Positions 34,427-45,288 of a stretch of DNA of 64,000 bases are shown here, piece after piece (the first letter of the stretch is position 1; each line of letters starts with the position of its first letter). This DNA comes from CBFGRV01 sp965651265 (lineage in GTDB: Bacteria > Bacteroidota > Rhodothermia > Rhodothermales > VXPQ01). The position numbers and the translations under genes are program-made. The notes below the pieces were generated by a model, which did no database searches, had not been told where the DNA came from, and was given only the letters and a program-made list of their open reading frames with translations. The DNA lies in contig CBFGRV010000011.1 in the NCBI GenBank assembly GCA_965651265.1, positions 1-64,000 on the forward strand. The letters are read 5' to 3'.

Positions 34427-36478
34427 CTACTTCGAGATCTGCTCCTCGATCTGGGCGATCGAATCTCGCAGCTCGGCCGCCCGCTCGAAATCCAGGTCCT
34501 CCGCTGCCTGGAGCATCTCCTTGCGCATCTGGGTGATGAGATCTCGCTTCTGATCGTCCGTCAAATGCTTTACGACCGGGTCGATCACCGGGCCAAGCTG
34601 CTCCGGCCCGCTATAGAATCGCGCGGACTGCCCCGCATATTCGGCGCGTTCCTCGGCGATGATCGTCCCGCGCAAGATCTCCTCCTGAGACTTATAGACG
34701 GTCCTTGGCGTGATGCCGTGCTCCCGGTTGTACTCTAACTGGAGCTCCCGGCGGCGCTCGGTCTCCTCGATCATGCGTTCCATGGAGCCGGTGATCGTAT
34801 CGGCATACATGATGATGCGGCCACCAGCATTGCGCGCTGCGCGGCCTGCCGTCTGGATCAACGATCGCTCGCTGCGAAGGAATCCTTCCTTGTCGGCGTC
34901 GATGATGGCGACGAGTGAGACTTCGGGCAGATCGAGCCCCTCACGCAGCAGGTTCACGCCGACCAACACATCGAACCGCCCCAGTCGCAGATCTCTCAGA
35001 ATCTCTACCCGCTCCAGCGCGTCGATGTCCGAGTGCATGTATCGGACATTCACGCCATAGGAAGCGAGGTAATCGGTCAAATCCTCGGCCATCCTCTTCG
35101 TGAGCGTGGTGACCAGAACGCGCTCGCGGGCGTGTACGCGCACGCGAATCTCCTCGAGCAGGTCGTCGATCTGGTTCTCCGTCGGCCGCACCTCGACCTC
35201 CGGATCGGGAATGCCTGTCGGTCGGATGACCTGCTCGACGAAGACACCGCCCGTCTTCTCCATCTCGTAGTCGCCCGGAGTGGCGCTTACGAAGATGACC
35301 TGATCGTGCTCGGCCTCGAACTCCTCGAACGTCATGGGCCGGTTGTCCAACGCCGACGGCAGCCGAAAGCCGTGTTCGACGAGTGTGAGCTTCCGCGCGC
35401 GGTCGCCATTGTACATGGCGCGCACCTGCGGGATAGTTACATGACTCTCGTCGATGATGAGGAGAAAGTCGTCGGGGAAGTAGTCGAAAAGGCAATAAGG
35501 TCGCTCGCCGGGGGCGCGGCCTGTAAGATGTCGGGAATAATTCTCGATGCCGGAGCAGTAACCGACCTCCTTCATCATCTCGATGTCGAAGAGCGTCCGC
35601 TGCTCGAGCCGTTGCGCCTCGAGAAGCCGGCCATCGTCGCGCAGCACGGCCAGTCGCCACCGAAGCTCCTCCTGGATGCTCTCGATGGCCGCCTTCAGCT
35701 TTTCCTCGGGCGTGACGAAGATCTTGGCGGGATAGATCGTGAGATACTCCTCCTCGGCGATGGTCCGTCCGGTAAGGGCCTCGAAGATGCTGATCTTCTC
35801 GACCTCGTCCCCCCAGAACTCTATGCGGTACGCGATCTCTTCGGCGTATGCCGGGAAGACCTCGACGACATCCCCGCGCACGCGAAACGTGCCGGGCTCG
35901 AAGTTGGCGTCGTTGCGTACGTAGTAGATGTGGATGAGCTTGTGCAGCAGCTCATTGCGAGGGATCTCCGCGCCCGACCGCACCTGCACGATCTCGGACT
36001 TGTACTCGTCGGGCGAGCCGAGGCCATAGATGCAGGATACACTCGCCACCACGACGACATCCCGCCGCCCCGATACGAGCGAGCTCGTTGTTCGGAGGCG
36101 CAGCCGATCGATCCGATCATTGATCGACATGTCCTTTTCGATGTACGTATCGGTCGGGACGACGTAGGCCTCCGGCTGATAGTAGTCGTAATACGAAATG
36201 AAGAACTCGATGGCGTTGTGGGGGAAGAAGGATTTGAGCTCGGCGTAAAGCTGGGCCGCGAGTGTCTTGTTGTGGCTCATGATGAGCGTAGGCCGGCCCA
36301 GATTCCGGATCACGTGAGCGATCGTGAACGTCTTGCCCGTGCCGGTGGCACCGAGGAGCGTTTGGTAGGGATCGCCCCTGAGTACGCCCTCGGTAAGCTC
36401 CTCGATGGCCCGCGGCTGGTCGCCCGTCGGCTCAAAGGGGGAGATGAGCTCAAAATTGCCGGCTTCTACTAATGCCAT
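34427..36478 (-). CDS. uvrB: Excinuclease ABC subunit B
   Basis: Damage-verifying helicase-like subunit of nucleotide excision repair. The 683 residues are of standard length. Walker A is GATGTGKT (43-50), the DNA-clamping beta-hairpin region is YYDYYQPEAYVVPTDTYIEK, Walker B is IDESH, the helicase motif VI region is LIQTAGRAARNAGGR, and the C-terminal UVR domain (DLDFERAAELRDSIAQIEEQ) binds UvrC. It is divergent from the STAS gene across 191 bases, in which no clear promoter was found. Confidence 0.98.
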   Translation of the reverse strand: MALVEAGNFELISPFEPTGDQPRAIEELTEGVLRGDPYQTLLGATGTGKTFTIAHVIRNLGRPTLIMSHNKTLAAQLYAELKSFFPHNAIEFFISYYDYYQPEAYVVPTDTYIEKDMSINDRIDRLRLRTTSSLVSGRRDVVVVASVSCIYGLGSPDEYKSEIVQVRSGAEIPRNELLHKLIHIYYVRNDANFEPGTFRVRGDVVEVFPAYAEEIAYRIEFWGDEVEKISIFEALTGRTIAEEEYLTIYPAKIFVTPEEKLKAAIESIQEELRWRLAVLRDDGRLLEAQRLEQRTLFDIEMMKEVGYCSGIENYSRHLTGRAPGERPYCLFDYFPDDFLLIIDESHVTIPQVRAMYNGDRARKLTLVEHGFRLPSALDNRPMTFEEFEAEHDQVIFVSATPGDYEMEKTGGVFVEQVIRPTGIPDPEVEVRPTENQIDDLLEEIRVRVHARERVLVTTLTKRMAEDLTDYLASYGVNVRYMHSDIDALERVEILRDLRLGRFDVLVGVNLLREGLDLPEVSLVAIIDADKEGFLRSERSLIQTAGRAARNAGGRIIMYADTITGSMERMIEETERRRELQLEYNREHGITPRTVYKSQEEILRGTIIAEERAEYAGQSARFYSGPEQLGPVIDPVVKHLTDDQKRDLITQMRKEMLQAAEDLDFERAAELRDSIAQIEEQISK

Positions 36479-36669
36479 GCCGTCGCTGAAGATGAGGCCG
36501 AAGAAATGGGGCGCTGAACCTGACTATTCCTCGACCGGCATGTTCCGTCAGAAAGTCGCGCTCGACCGGGCGGGAATGTCCAGCGTTTTGTTTATTCTAC
36601 GTCCTGCGCCGAGGCTCGCGCCCGGGGGCGCCTTCGCCAAATCGAGAACCTCACCTTCGCCATCCCGAA

Positions 36670-37035
36670 ATGAGCATCAGCATCCAGGACAGGTACCAGA
36701 CAACGGTCATTCAGATCAAAGGTAGATTCCTAGGCAGCGTTGATGGTCCCGAGCTGAAAGAGCAGCTCGAGAATCTGAAGCAGGCCGGCAAATTGAATGT
36801 GGTGATCGATCTCGGGGAAACCGAGTTTATGGACTCGTCGGGCATAGGCGCGCTCATCGCCGGGCTCACCAGCATGCGACGATCCGGCGGCGACATTCGA
36901 CTGGCCAACCTGGAGAAGCGCATTCAAGGCCTGTTTGTGATGACGCGACTGCTTGGTCCTGTGTTCGAGAACTACGATTCCGTTGAAGAGGCGATTGAAA
37001 GCTACTCGACCAATCCGCCCGAGCCTGCCGGGTGA
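36670..37035 (+). CDS. STAS-domain anti-sigma factor antagonist
   Basis: 121-residue single STAS domain of the SpoIIAA/RsbV type. The phosphorylation segment FMDSSGIG has its serines at 56-57, and the sheet strands VVIDLGETEF and DIRLANLEKRIQGLF match the family. Such proteins bind a serine kinase/anti-sigma factor when dephosphorylated. A PP2C phosphatase fused to a receiver follows 126 bases downstream and is the probable activator. No RsbW-type kinase or sigma factor gene is in the window. Confidence 0.9.
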   Translation: MSISIQDRYQTTVIQIKGRFLGSVDGPELKEQLENLKQAGKLNVVIDLGETEFMDSSGIGALIAGLTSMRRSGGDIRLANLEKRIQGLFVMTRLLGPVFENYDSVEEAIESYSTNPPEPAG

Positions 37036-37076
37036 TCGGTCGAATCTGGAGCGGGCCCGACTCCTTGGGGCCAGAA

Positions 37077-37109
37077 CGCGCGGCGTGCAGGTGTGCCGTG
37101 CGTTTTTCT
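37077..37109 (+). terminator. Terminator or attenuator between the STAS and PP2C genes
   Basis: CGCGCGGC (37077-37084) pairs with GCCGTGCG (37095-37102) with one G-U pair, followed by TTTTTCTT. It lies 41 bases past the STAS stop, so the two genes may be separately controlled or only partly co-transcribed. Confidence 0.6.
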
Positions 37110-37161
37110 TCATCCCCCTGGCCATCTCGGGCTTCGGCTCCTTCCCTGGCGATACATAACG

Positions 37162-38328
37162 ATGCGTGATCCACTTAGAATCCTGGTGGTGGATGACGAG
37201 CCCGATCTGGAGCTGTTGATCCGCCAGAAGTTTCGTAAGCACATCCGATCAGCAGAAATTGAATTCTCCTTCGCGGCCGACGGTGTTGAGGCGCTCGAGC
37301 TCCTGCAAGACGGCACCGATGTGGACATCGTCTTGTCCGACATCAACATGCCGCGGATGGACGGACTATCCCTGCTCAATGGGATCCAGAAGCTCAACAA
37401 GCTGCTGAAGGTCGTGATGGTCTCGGCCTATGGAGACATGGGCAACATCCGCACGGCCATGAACCGCGGTGCGTTCGATTTCATTACGAAGCCCATCGAT
37501 TTTGAGGACCTGGAGATTACCATCGAGAAGACGCGGCAGGAGCTCGAGGCGCTGCGCCAGTCGATCACGTTGCAGTCGAAGCTGACCGCGCTGCACCGCG
37601 AGCTCGAGATCGCCAGCCAGATCCAGCTGTCGTTTCTTCCCTCACGCTTCCCGGCCTTTCCCGAGCGATCGGATATCGACGTGTACGCCACGATGATTCC
37701 TGCGCAGGAAGTCGGGGGCGATTTCTACGACTTCTTCCTGATCGACGAACACCACCTTGGATTCGTGCTGGGTGATGTCTCGGGGAAGGGCGTTGGCGCC
37801 GCACTTTTCATGGCCATCACCCGCACACTCATTCGATCGACTGCCCTCCATTCCACGTCCGCAGCCGAGTGCATGACGCAGGTCAATCAGACCCTCTTTC
37901 CGGAGACGGTGCCGCGCATGTTCGTGACGGTCTTTTTCGGCATCCTGGATACTCGGACAGGCGAGGTCACGTACACGAACGCCGGCCATCATTCGCCCCT
38001 GATTCTACGCGATGGAGATCGCGTCGAGGAAGCCGAGCGGACCGGCGGTCTCGGCCTGTGTCTCAAGGGGGACGTGAAATATCAGGAGCGAACGCTTCAA
38101 CTCGCACCTGGCGAGATGTTGCTTCTATACACGGATGGTGTAACGGAGGCCGTCAACGAGGACGGTGGGGATTACGGTGACGAGCGCCTGAAGGAATGCC
38201 TCCAAACCTCGTCGAGGGAGTCTCCCGGCGAGATCATCCGGGACGTACTTCGTTCCGTCACCTACTTCTCTGGAGGACTCACCCAGGCCGACGACATCAC
38301 GATGCTGGCCGTTCAGTACCGCGGGTGA
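37162..38328 (+). CDS. Response regulator fused to PP2C serine phosphatase (RsbU/SpoIIE type)
   Basis: 388 residues from the ATG at 37162. The receiver domain (1-125) has D11, D12, the phospho-acceptor D60 in LSDINMPRMDG, and K110 in FITKP. A helical linker (about 125-165) leads to a PP2C domain (about 175-388) with EVGGDFYDFF, GDVSGKGVGAALFM, TNAGHHSPLI, LYTDGVTEA and the metal Asp pair in QADDITML. It would let a sensor kinase trigger dephosphorylation of the neighbouring STAS protein. The longer frame to 37093 is rejected because it overlaps the terminator hairpin. No sensor kinase is adjacent. Confidence 0.92.
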   Translation: MRDPLRILVVDDEPDLELLIRQKFRKHIRSAEIEFSFAADGVEALELLQDGTDVDIVLSDINMPRMDGLSLLNGIQKLNKLLKVVMVSAYGDMGNIRTAMNRGAFDFITKPIDFEDLEITIEKTRQELEALRQSITLQSKLTALHRELEIASQIQLSFLPSRFPAFPERSDIDVYATMIPAQEVGGDFYDFFLIDEHHLGFVLGDVSGKGVGAALFMAITRTLIRSTALHSTSAAECMTQVNQTLFPETVPRMFVTVFFGILDTRTGEVTYTNAGHHSPLILRDGDRVEEAERTGGLGLCLKGDVKYQERTLQLAPGEMLLLYTDGVTEAVNEDGGDYGDERLKECLQTSSRESPGEIIRDVLRSVTYFSGGLTQADDITMLAVQYRG

Positions 38329-38338
38329 GTTATTCCCA

Positions 38339-39550
38339 TCAGTGGCCGAGGCTGAGCGCCTGCCCATTATCCGGGAGATACACAACGTAGACCGCTCCCG
38401 GCTCCTGCTCCGACGCGCTGCCGATGACGGCCACGCCGCCGTCCGCGTCGAGATCGGCGCCCAGGGATACCTCTCCGACGTCGATCACGTGCACCTGGCG
38501 CCATCGATCGGTAGTGGGGTCATACCTGAAGACGAACACGACTCGGTGCACGTTGAAGTCAAATCCGAGCTGCTCGTCGAACCCCACTATCAGGGCGTAG
38601 TCTCCGTCGAGCGCGACCTCGCTCCCGAATGCGCCGGCGTCATAGGGAATCGCCGGGCGGAGAACGTGTGTACGATGCCATCCCTTGCGGCCGTCGCGCT
38701 CGAAAATCGATGCGGAGCCCGAGGCGTGCCGCATCGATCGACTTTCGCCGGCGAGTACGCGTCCCGCATCGACATCCAGTGAGATGAAAAAGTCATCGAT
38801 GCCCTCTATGCGGGCCTCCCGCGTCCACATACCATTCGTCTTCCGGTGGATGTAAACAGTACCCGGACGTTCCTGGAAGTACGTGGAGGCGGCAACGGCC
38901 AGGATGCTGTCTTGCAGGACGCCCTCGGCCCCGAAAACGCCAAAGGCACCTGGTGCGTCGCCCTCCAATCGGATCGACTCGGACCATTCGCCCGTGGCCT
39001 CGTCTCGCTCGAAAACATAGGCGGAGCCGCCGAATTTTCCGCCCGCAGGATCACCGGCTGTCGTGACTAGGATGCGCCCCTGATCAACGGACGCCGATGT
39101 GGCGAAGGCTCCTTCCTCCGCGGCCGTCCCGCCTGTCAATCGTGCGGTCTCCACCCAACGACCACTGAGTGTATCCCGCTCGAACACGTACACGGCATTG
39201 GGAGCTTCCTCGCTAAAGAATTCTCTCGATGCCGCGACCACCGCGATGCGGTTACTCAAGTCGACCGACCGTCCGAAAAACATCTCCGGTTCGCAATCGC
39301 TCGGGGAGAGCGTCTGGGAGAGCCGCCACTCGACGCCCATCCTCTCGTAGATGTACGCCGCGCCGGAATTCGCTCCGCACATGTCGATTCCCGTTGCGCC
39401 GACGATGACGTAATCGCCGTCGATGGCCACGGAAGCTCCGAAGAAATCGCCGGGGACGGCGTCCAGCCGTGGGAGCTCCGCGATCTGGGCGCAAGAATCG
39501 GACGCCCCGATCATGCCCGCTGCGAGCAGGCATCCAGCTGTCAGCGCCAT
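38339..39550 (-). CDS. Exported beta-propeller protein with FG-GAP-like repeats
   Basis: 403 residues from the ATG at 39550, starting with a signal peptide (MALTAGCLLAAGMIGASDSCAQ). It then contains about seven repeats, each with an Asp/Gly turn and a hydrophobic strand: FGASVAIDGDYVIVGATG, FGRSVDLSNRIAVVAASR, ATSASVDQGRILVTTAG, EGVLQDSILAVAAS, ISLDVDAGRVLAGES, FGSEVALDGDYALIVG and GADLDADGGVAVIGSA. Seven blades suggest a complete propeller. The function is unknown; such proteins often bind ligands or partner proteins at the surface. It sits 19 bases after the ABC-F gene on the same strand. Confidence 0.78.
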   Translation of the reverse strand: MALTAGCLLAAGMIGASDSCAQIAELPRLDAVPGDFFGASVAIDGDYVIVGATGIDMCGANSGAAYIYERMGVEWRLSQTLSPSDCEPEMFFGRSVDLSNRIAVVAASREFFSEEAPNAVYVFERDTLSGRWVETARLTGGTAAEEGAFATSASVDQGRILVTTAGDPAGGKFGGSAYVFERDEATGEWSESIRLEGDAPGAFGVFGAEGVLQDSILAVAASTYFQERPGTVYIHRKTNGMWTREARIEGIDDFFISLDVDAGRVLAGESRSMRHASGSASIFERDGRKGWHRTHVLRPAIPYDAGAFGSEVALDGDYALIVGFDEQLGFDFNVHRVVFVFRYDPTTDRWRQVHVIDVGEVSLGADLDADGGVAVIGSASEQEPGAVYVVYLPDNGQALSLGH

Positions 39551-39569
39551 CGCGGGGAATGGATGCAAC

Positions 39570-41692
<2,123 letters not shown>

Positions 41693-41696
<4 letters not shown>

Positions 41697-42730
41697 CGTA
41701 AAGGGTATGCGCCGGAAGACCACCCGTCCGATGCGCCGGCAACGGCATCGAGCTCCAGGATGTACTCCGCCAGTAGCGCATGTCCACGCTCGGAGAAGTG
41801 AATCCCATCGCCGTACAGATAGAGCTCGGCTGGATGGAATTCGGCCTCCATCAGAAACGGTGCGGCGTCAAAAACGGGGAGGTTTAACGCGTGGGCGTGC
41901 TCCCGGATGCGCTGCTGCGGCAGGAATGCATCGCCCGCACCCTTCGTCCGAAGCTGATACTCATAAGGAAGGAGCACGACCTCGCATCGGAGTTCATGCT
42001 CGCGACAGACGGACGCAATGCCCGCGAGGCGATCGACGGCGCGCTTTAACATCGCTCCGTGGTAGAAGGCCAGATCGTGCTCGAAGTAATGCCGCGGCCG
42101 GTCGAAAAGCGCGGCCTTCAGCCATTGATAGGTGTACACGTGCCGGTGGATGAAGCCGAGCACGGGACCCAGCATGCGTCGAACACGCTGGTCGGGATCG
42201 CGACCCTCTTCGTCCACTTCTGTGTCGTTCGCCGAGGCTTGAACGCGCGTATATATATCGTTCAGGCACCAGAGAACCGTCACCCGTCCCAGCGACGAGT
42301 CCCGGCGAGCCACATCTATCAAAATTTCCTCATAGTCATCGACGGAGTGTCCAACGATGGACGGATTGAGGACCCGGACATCCGGCTTTGCGTCGGCGAT
42401 TCGGCCCGCGAATGTGCGGTCGGGATCTACGCCCACGCCCATGGTCACCGAATCGCCGAGAAGGAGCCATGCCACCGCGGTATCGGCCGGCCGGGTGGCG
42501 AAGGTCCAAAATCCGGAGCTGTCGGCCGTGAATCGGGCGCCGTTGCTGAACCCGCTCGCCATGGGACGTGGACCGGAGGAGGCGCCGAATACGCTGTCGG
42601 CAATGAGCGAAGCATCCGTCCCGAGTGGGCGAATCTGAGGATGCGTTACGCGAACGCATCCCTCGATGAGCATCAGCAGACCCGCGAGTACGACGAGGTT
42701 GACGGCGGCGATTCGTGCGAGGCGAGCCAC
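41693..42730 (-). CDS. SGNH/GDSL-family hydrolase, membrane-anchored
   Basis: 345 residues with an N-terminal membrane helix (VNLVVLAGLLMLIEGC) and an SGNH esterase domain: the nucleophile S94 in LLLGDSVTMGVG, the Gly in SIVGHSVDDYEE, and the catalytic pair D308 and H311 in DGIHFSERGH. Such proteins often add or remove acetyl groups on polysaccharides, which would suit its place between the polyprenyl glycosylphosphotransferase gene (4 bases upstream) and other envelope genes. The start is a GTG at 42730. Confidence 0.85.
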
Positions 42731-42734
42731 GCGT

Positions 42735-44144
42735 TCAGTACGCGTTCTTGTGTACGAATCCGGACCAGAGCGTCATGGCCATAATCTTGAAGTCGAGCTT
42801 CAAGGACCAGTTCTGGATGTAGTAGAGATCGTACTCGATGCGCTTCTCGATCGACGTATTCCCGCGCCAGCCGTTCACCTGAGCCCATCCCGTAATGCCG
42901 GCCTTGACCTTGTGGCGCAGCATGTACCGCGGCACGCGATCCCGAAACTCCTCGATGAAAACGGGTCGCTCCGGTCTCGGCCCGACGACGGACATATCGC
43001 CCTTCAGCACGTTGATAAACTGGGGAAGCTCATCCAGGGAGGTGCGGCGAAGGATTCGACCTATAGGTGTCGCCCGATTTTCGCCGGGTCGTGCCCACAC
43101 CGCCCCCGTCTTCGCCTCCGCATCGATCGGCATCGAGCGAAACTTCAGGATTTCGAACGTCTGACCATTGAGGCCCATGCGTTGCTGGCGGTAAAACACG
43201 GGCCCGGGCGACGAGAGCTTCACCGCAATCGCGATGAGTAAAAAAAGAGGCGCCGTGACGGTTAGCACGATCGCAGAGAACACGACGTCGATCACCCTCT
43301 TCGCGATGCGACTGAACTCGAGGGGGGCTTCATCGATCAAGTGGATTACGGGAAGACCATCGACATCCGAAATCCGACTGTTCACGATGTCCAGCTGGAA
43401 TATGTCAGGCACGAAACACACGTGAGTAAGCCGGGTCGAGAGATCGTCGACCAGCTCCTCGAGCCTTCCCAATGCGGTGATGGGCAGCGCGATGTAGACA
43501 TAATCGATGGGCCGGCCGTCGGCTTCAAACCGATCGACGAGGGCCGGAGCATCCTCCACGCGGCCCAGAACATCGGGTTCGTCGAGCTTGTGATCGTCAA
43601 GAAACCCGGCTACGTCGAATCCCATCCACGGATACTGCCGGAACGACTCCTCTAGTTTACGACCCGCGCGACCCGCGCCGATGATCAATACCCGGCGCAG
43701 ATAGGCGCCGCGCCTCCGTGCCCGGCGAATCATGGTGTACAGAATCATCCGCACGAAGATCATCATCGCCGGCGTGATGGCGCCGAAGAGGATCATGTGC
43801 AGGCGGGAGAAATAGAGCTCGCGGTAGAACGACAGGGAGGCGGCCGTAACGAGCAGGCCCAGGCCGACGGCCTTCGCGACGCCGTACACGAGCCGCGTCA
43901 GGCGCTGAAAGCTTTCAGGATTGTAGAGTCCCGATGCCCAGAAGACGCCCCCTGAGACAAGGAGCACCCAGGGCAAAAATCCCATATAGCGCCCGAAGGA
44001 CTGCCACTCCGGAGGAGGAAGCACCTGGATCCACTCCAAAACCTCGAAGCGGATGAACCAGGCCGCCATCCATCCAAGAGCGATCAGCAGAATGTCGACG
44101 CCAAAAAGCAGCCGCTGAAAAAGCCGGCTCTGCTCCTGCAACAT
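42735..44144 (-). CDS. Exopolysaccharide polyprenyl glycosylphosphotransferase (WcaJ/WbaP family)
   Basis: Membrane enzyme that starts a polysaccharide repeat unit by moving a sugar 1-phosphate to undecaprenyl phosphate. 469 residues: membrane helices in the first 130, a Rossmann-like middle domain (RRVLIIGAGRAGRKLEES), one further helix near 285, and the catalytic domain with FRSMPIDAEA, GRILRRTSLDELPQF, GDMSVVGPRP and KAGITGWAQVNGWRG. The Asp-Glu pair of the active site is present. No wzx, wzy or wzz gene is in the window, although the GT2 and SGNH genes are nearby. Confidence 0.93.
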   Translation of the reverse strand: MLQEQSRLFQRLLFGVDILLIALGWMAAWFIRFEVLEWIQVLPPPEWQSFGRYMGFLPWVLLVSGGVFWASGLYNPESFQRLTRLVYGVAKAVGLGLLVTAASLSFYRELYFSRLHMILFGAITPAMMIFVRMILYTMIRRARRRGAYLRRVLIIGAGRAGRKLEESFRQYPWMGFDVAGFLDDHKLDEPDVLGRVEDAPALVDRFEADGRPIDYVYIALPITALGRLEELVDDLSTRLTHVCFVPDIFQLDIVNSRISDVDGLPVIHLIDEAPLEFSRIAKRVIDVVFSAIVLTVTAPLFLLIAIAVKLSSPGPVFYRQQRMGLNGQTFEILKFRSMPIDAEAKTGAVWARPGENRATPIGRILRRTSLDELPQFINVLKGDMSVVGPRPERPVFIEEFRDRVPRYMLRHKVKAGITGWAQVNGWRGNTSIEKRIEYDLYYIQNWSLKLDFKIMAMTLWSGFVHKNAY

Positions 44145-44198
44145 GACTTGAACTGGATCTGGACGGCCCAGTGGGAAATGACGACAGTCAAATACGCG

Positions 44199-45134
44199 TC
44201 ACGGGCGAATGTTTCTACTTTGTCGCAGCTCCGTTCCGGCTCCAAGCGCGAGCGCCACAGCACCCAGCACACCTGCTCGCTCGCCGAGGGCCGGCGGCAC
44301 GATGTAGTCATCGAGTCGGTTGAGGACGAGGTCCGACTGGACGTACCCACCGAGCCACTGGCCCACCCGCTCACGGATGAGGGCGAAAAGCTCCTGCCGG
44401 CGCATCACGCCGCCGCCCAGGATGATGCGCTGCGGCGACAGCACGTAGACGTAGTTCGCGATCGCCGCGGAGAGGTAGTGGGCGACAATCTGCCAGAGGG
44501 GATCGTCGCCGGCGACTTCTTCTGCGGAGCGCCCGACGCGCGCCTTCAATGCCGGTCCTGAGACCATCCCCTCGAGGCAGTCGCCATGAAAGGGGCAGAT
44601 GCCGGGGAAATCGTCTCCAGCGACTCGCGGCACGATGACGTGCCCCATCTCCGGGTGAACGAGCCCACGGAGGCGCCGGCCGCGAGCCATCCCCCCGCCA
44701 CCGATTCCCGTTCCGACGGTCAGGTATAGAAAGGTATCGAGGTCTCGTGCTGCACCCCAGCGATGCTCGCCCTCCCCCGCAGCGTTCGTGTCCGTGTCAA
44801 AGGCGACCGGCGTGTCAAGAGCTCGTGCGATGGCGCCGGCGAAATCCGTTTGCTGCCAGCCGGGTTTTGGCGTCGAGGTGATGAAGCCGTAGGTCGGCGA
44901 GTCGGGGTTCGGGTCGATGGGGCCGAACGATCCAATGCCGACAGCGACGAGCCGGCCTGTCTCGGAATAGGGGCGAAAGTATTCGATGGCCCGCGCGAGC
45001 GTTTGCTCAGGGTTCGTGGTCGGAAACCGCACTTCATCCAGGAGCCGGCCGCTCGCATCGGCGAGCCCGCAGACGAACTTCGTTCCGCCCGCCTCGATAC
45101 CCCCCCAAACCTGATTATTGCGGTCGATCTCCAT
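44199..45134 (-). CDS. ROK-family sugar kinase (probable fructokinase)
   Basis: 311 residues with the ROK ATP-binding start WGGIEAGGTKFVCGLAD, the catalytic Asp in FDTDTNAAGEGEHRWGA, the glycine-rich LTVGTGIGGGG and the zinc module HPEMGHVIV...CPFHGDCLEGMVSG. This arrangement, notably GIEAGGTKF and CPFHGDCLEG, resembles ROK fructokinases more than glucokinases. ROK repressors carry an N-terminal helix-turn-helix, which is absent here. It is divergent from the HAD-deaminase gene across 154 bases. Confidence 0.88.
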   Translation of the reverse strand: MEIDRNNQVWGGIEAGGTKFVCGLADASGRLLDEVRFPTTNPEQTLARAIEYFRPYSETGRLVAVGIGSFGPIDPNPDSPTYGFITSTPKPGWQQTDFAGAIARALDTPVAFDTDTNAAGEGEHRWGAARDLDTFLYLTVGTGIGGGGMARGRRLRGLVHPEMGHVIVPRVAGDDFPGICPFHGDCLEGMVSGPALKARVGRSAEEVAGDDPLWQIVAHYLSAAIANYVYVLSPQRIILGGGVMRRQELFALIRERVGQWLGGYVQSDLVLNRLDDYIVPPALGERAGVLGAVALALGAGTELRQSRNIRP

Positions 45135-45288
45135 GCGCGGAATCGTACTTTGATGGATGACGTGCCAGGTGCGGCCTCCATACGCAACGAGAATGTATTA
45201 AATCGCACCGATGACATCGTGTGCGAATCCTGCCCGGCCGCGCAAGGTCTGACCATCTCCTTCAACCAAGCTAAGCGTACATCGATAC

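Noticed and set aside
35033..36472. 479-codon plus-strand frame
   Set aside because: It lies antisense to uvrB across nearly all its length and shows only charged, low-information sequence.
33921..36478. HEPN plus neighbour as a toxin-antitoxin or defence pair
   Set aside because: The HEPN protein lacks its catalytic residues, and its neighbours are uvrB and ribosomal protein L31, not an antitoxin.
38339..39550. Lipoprotein call for the propeller protein
   Set aside because: The Cys residues near the N-terminus do not fit a lipobox; a normal signal cleavage after SCA is more likely.
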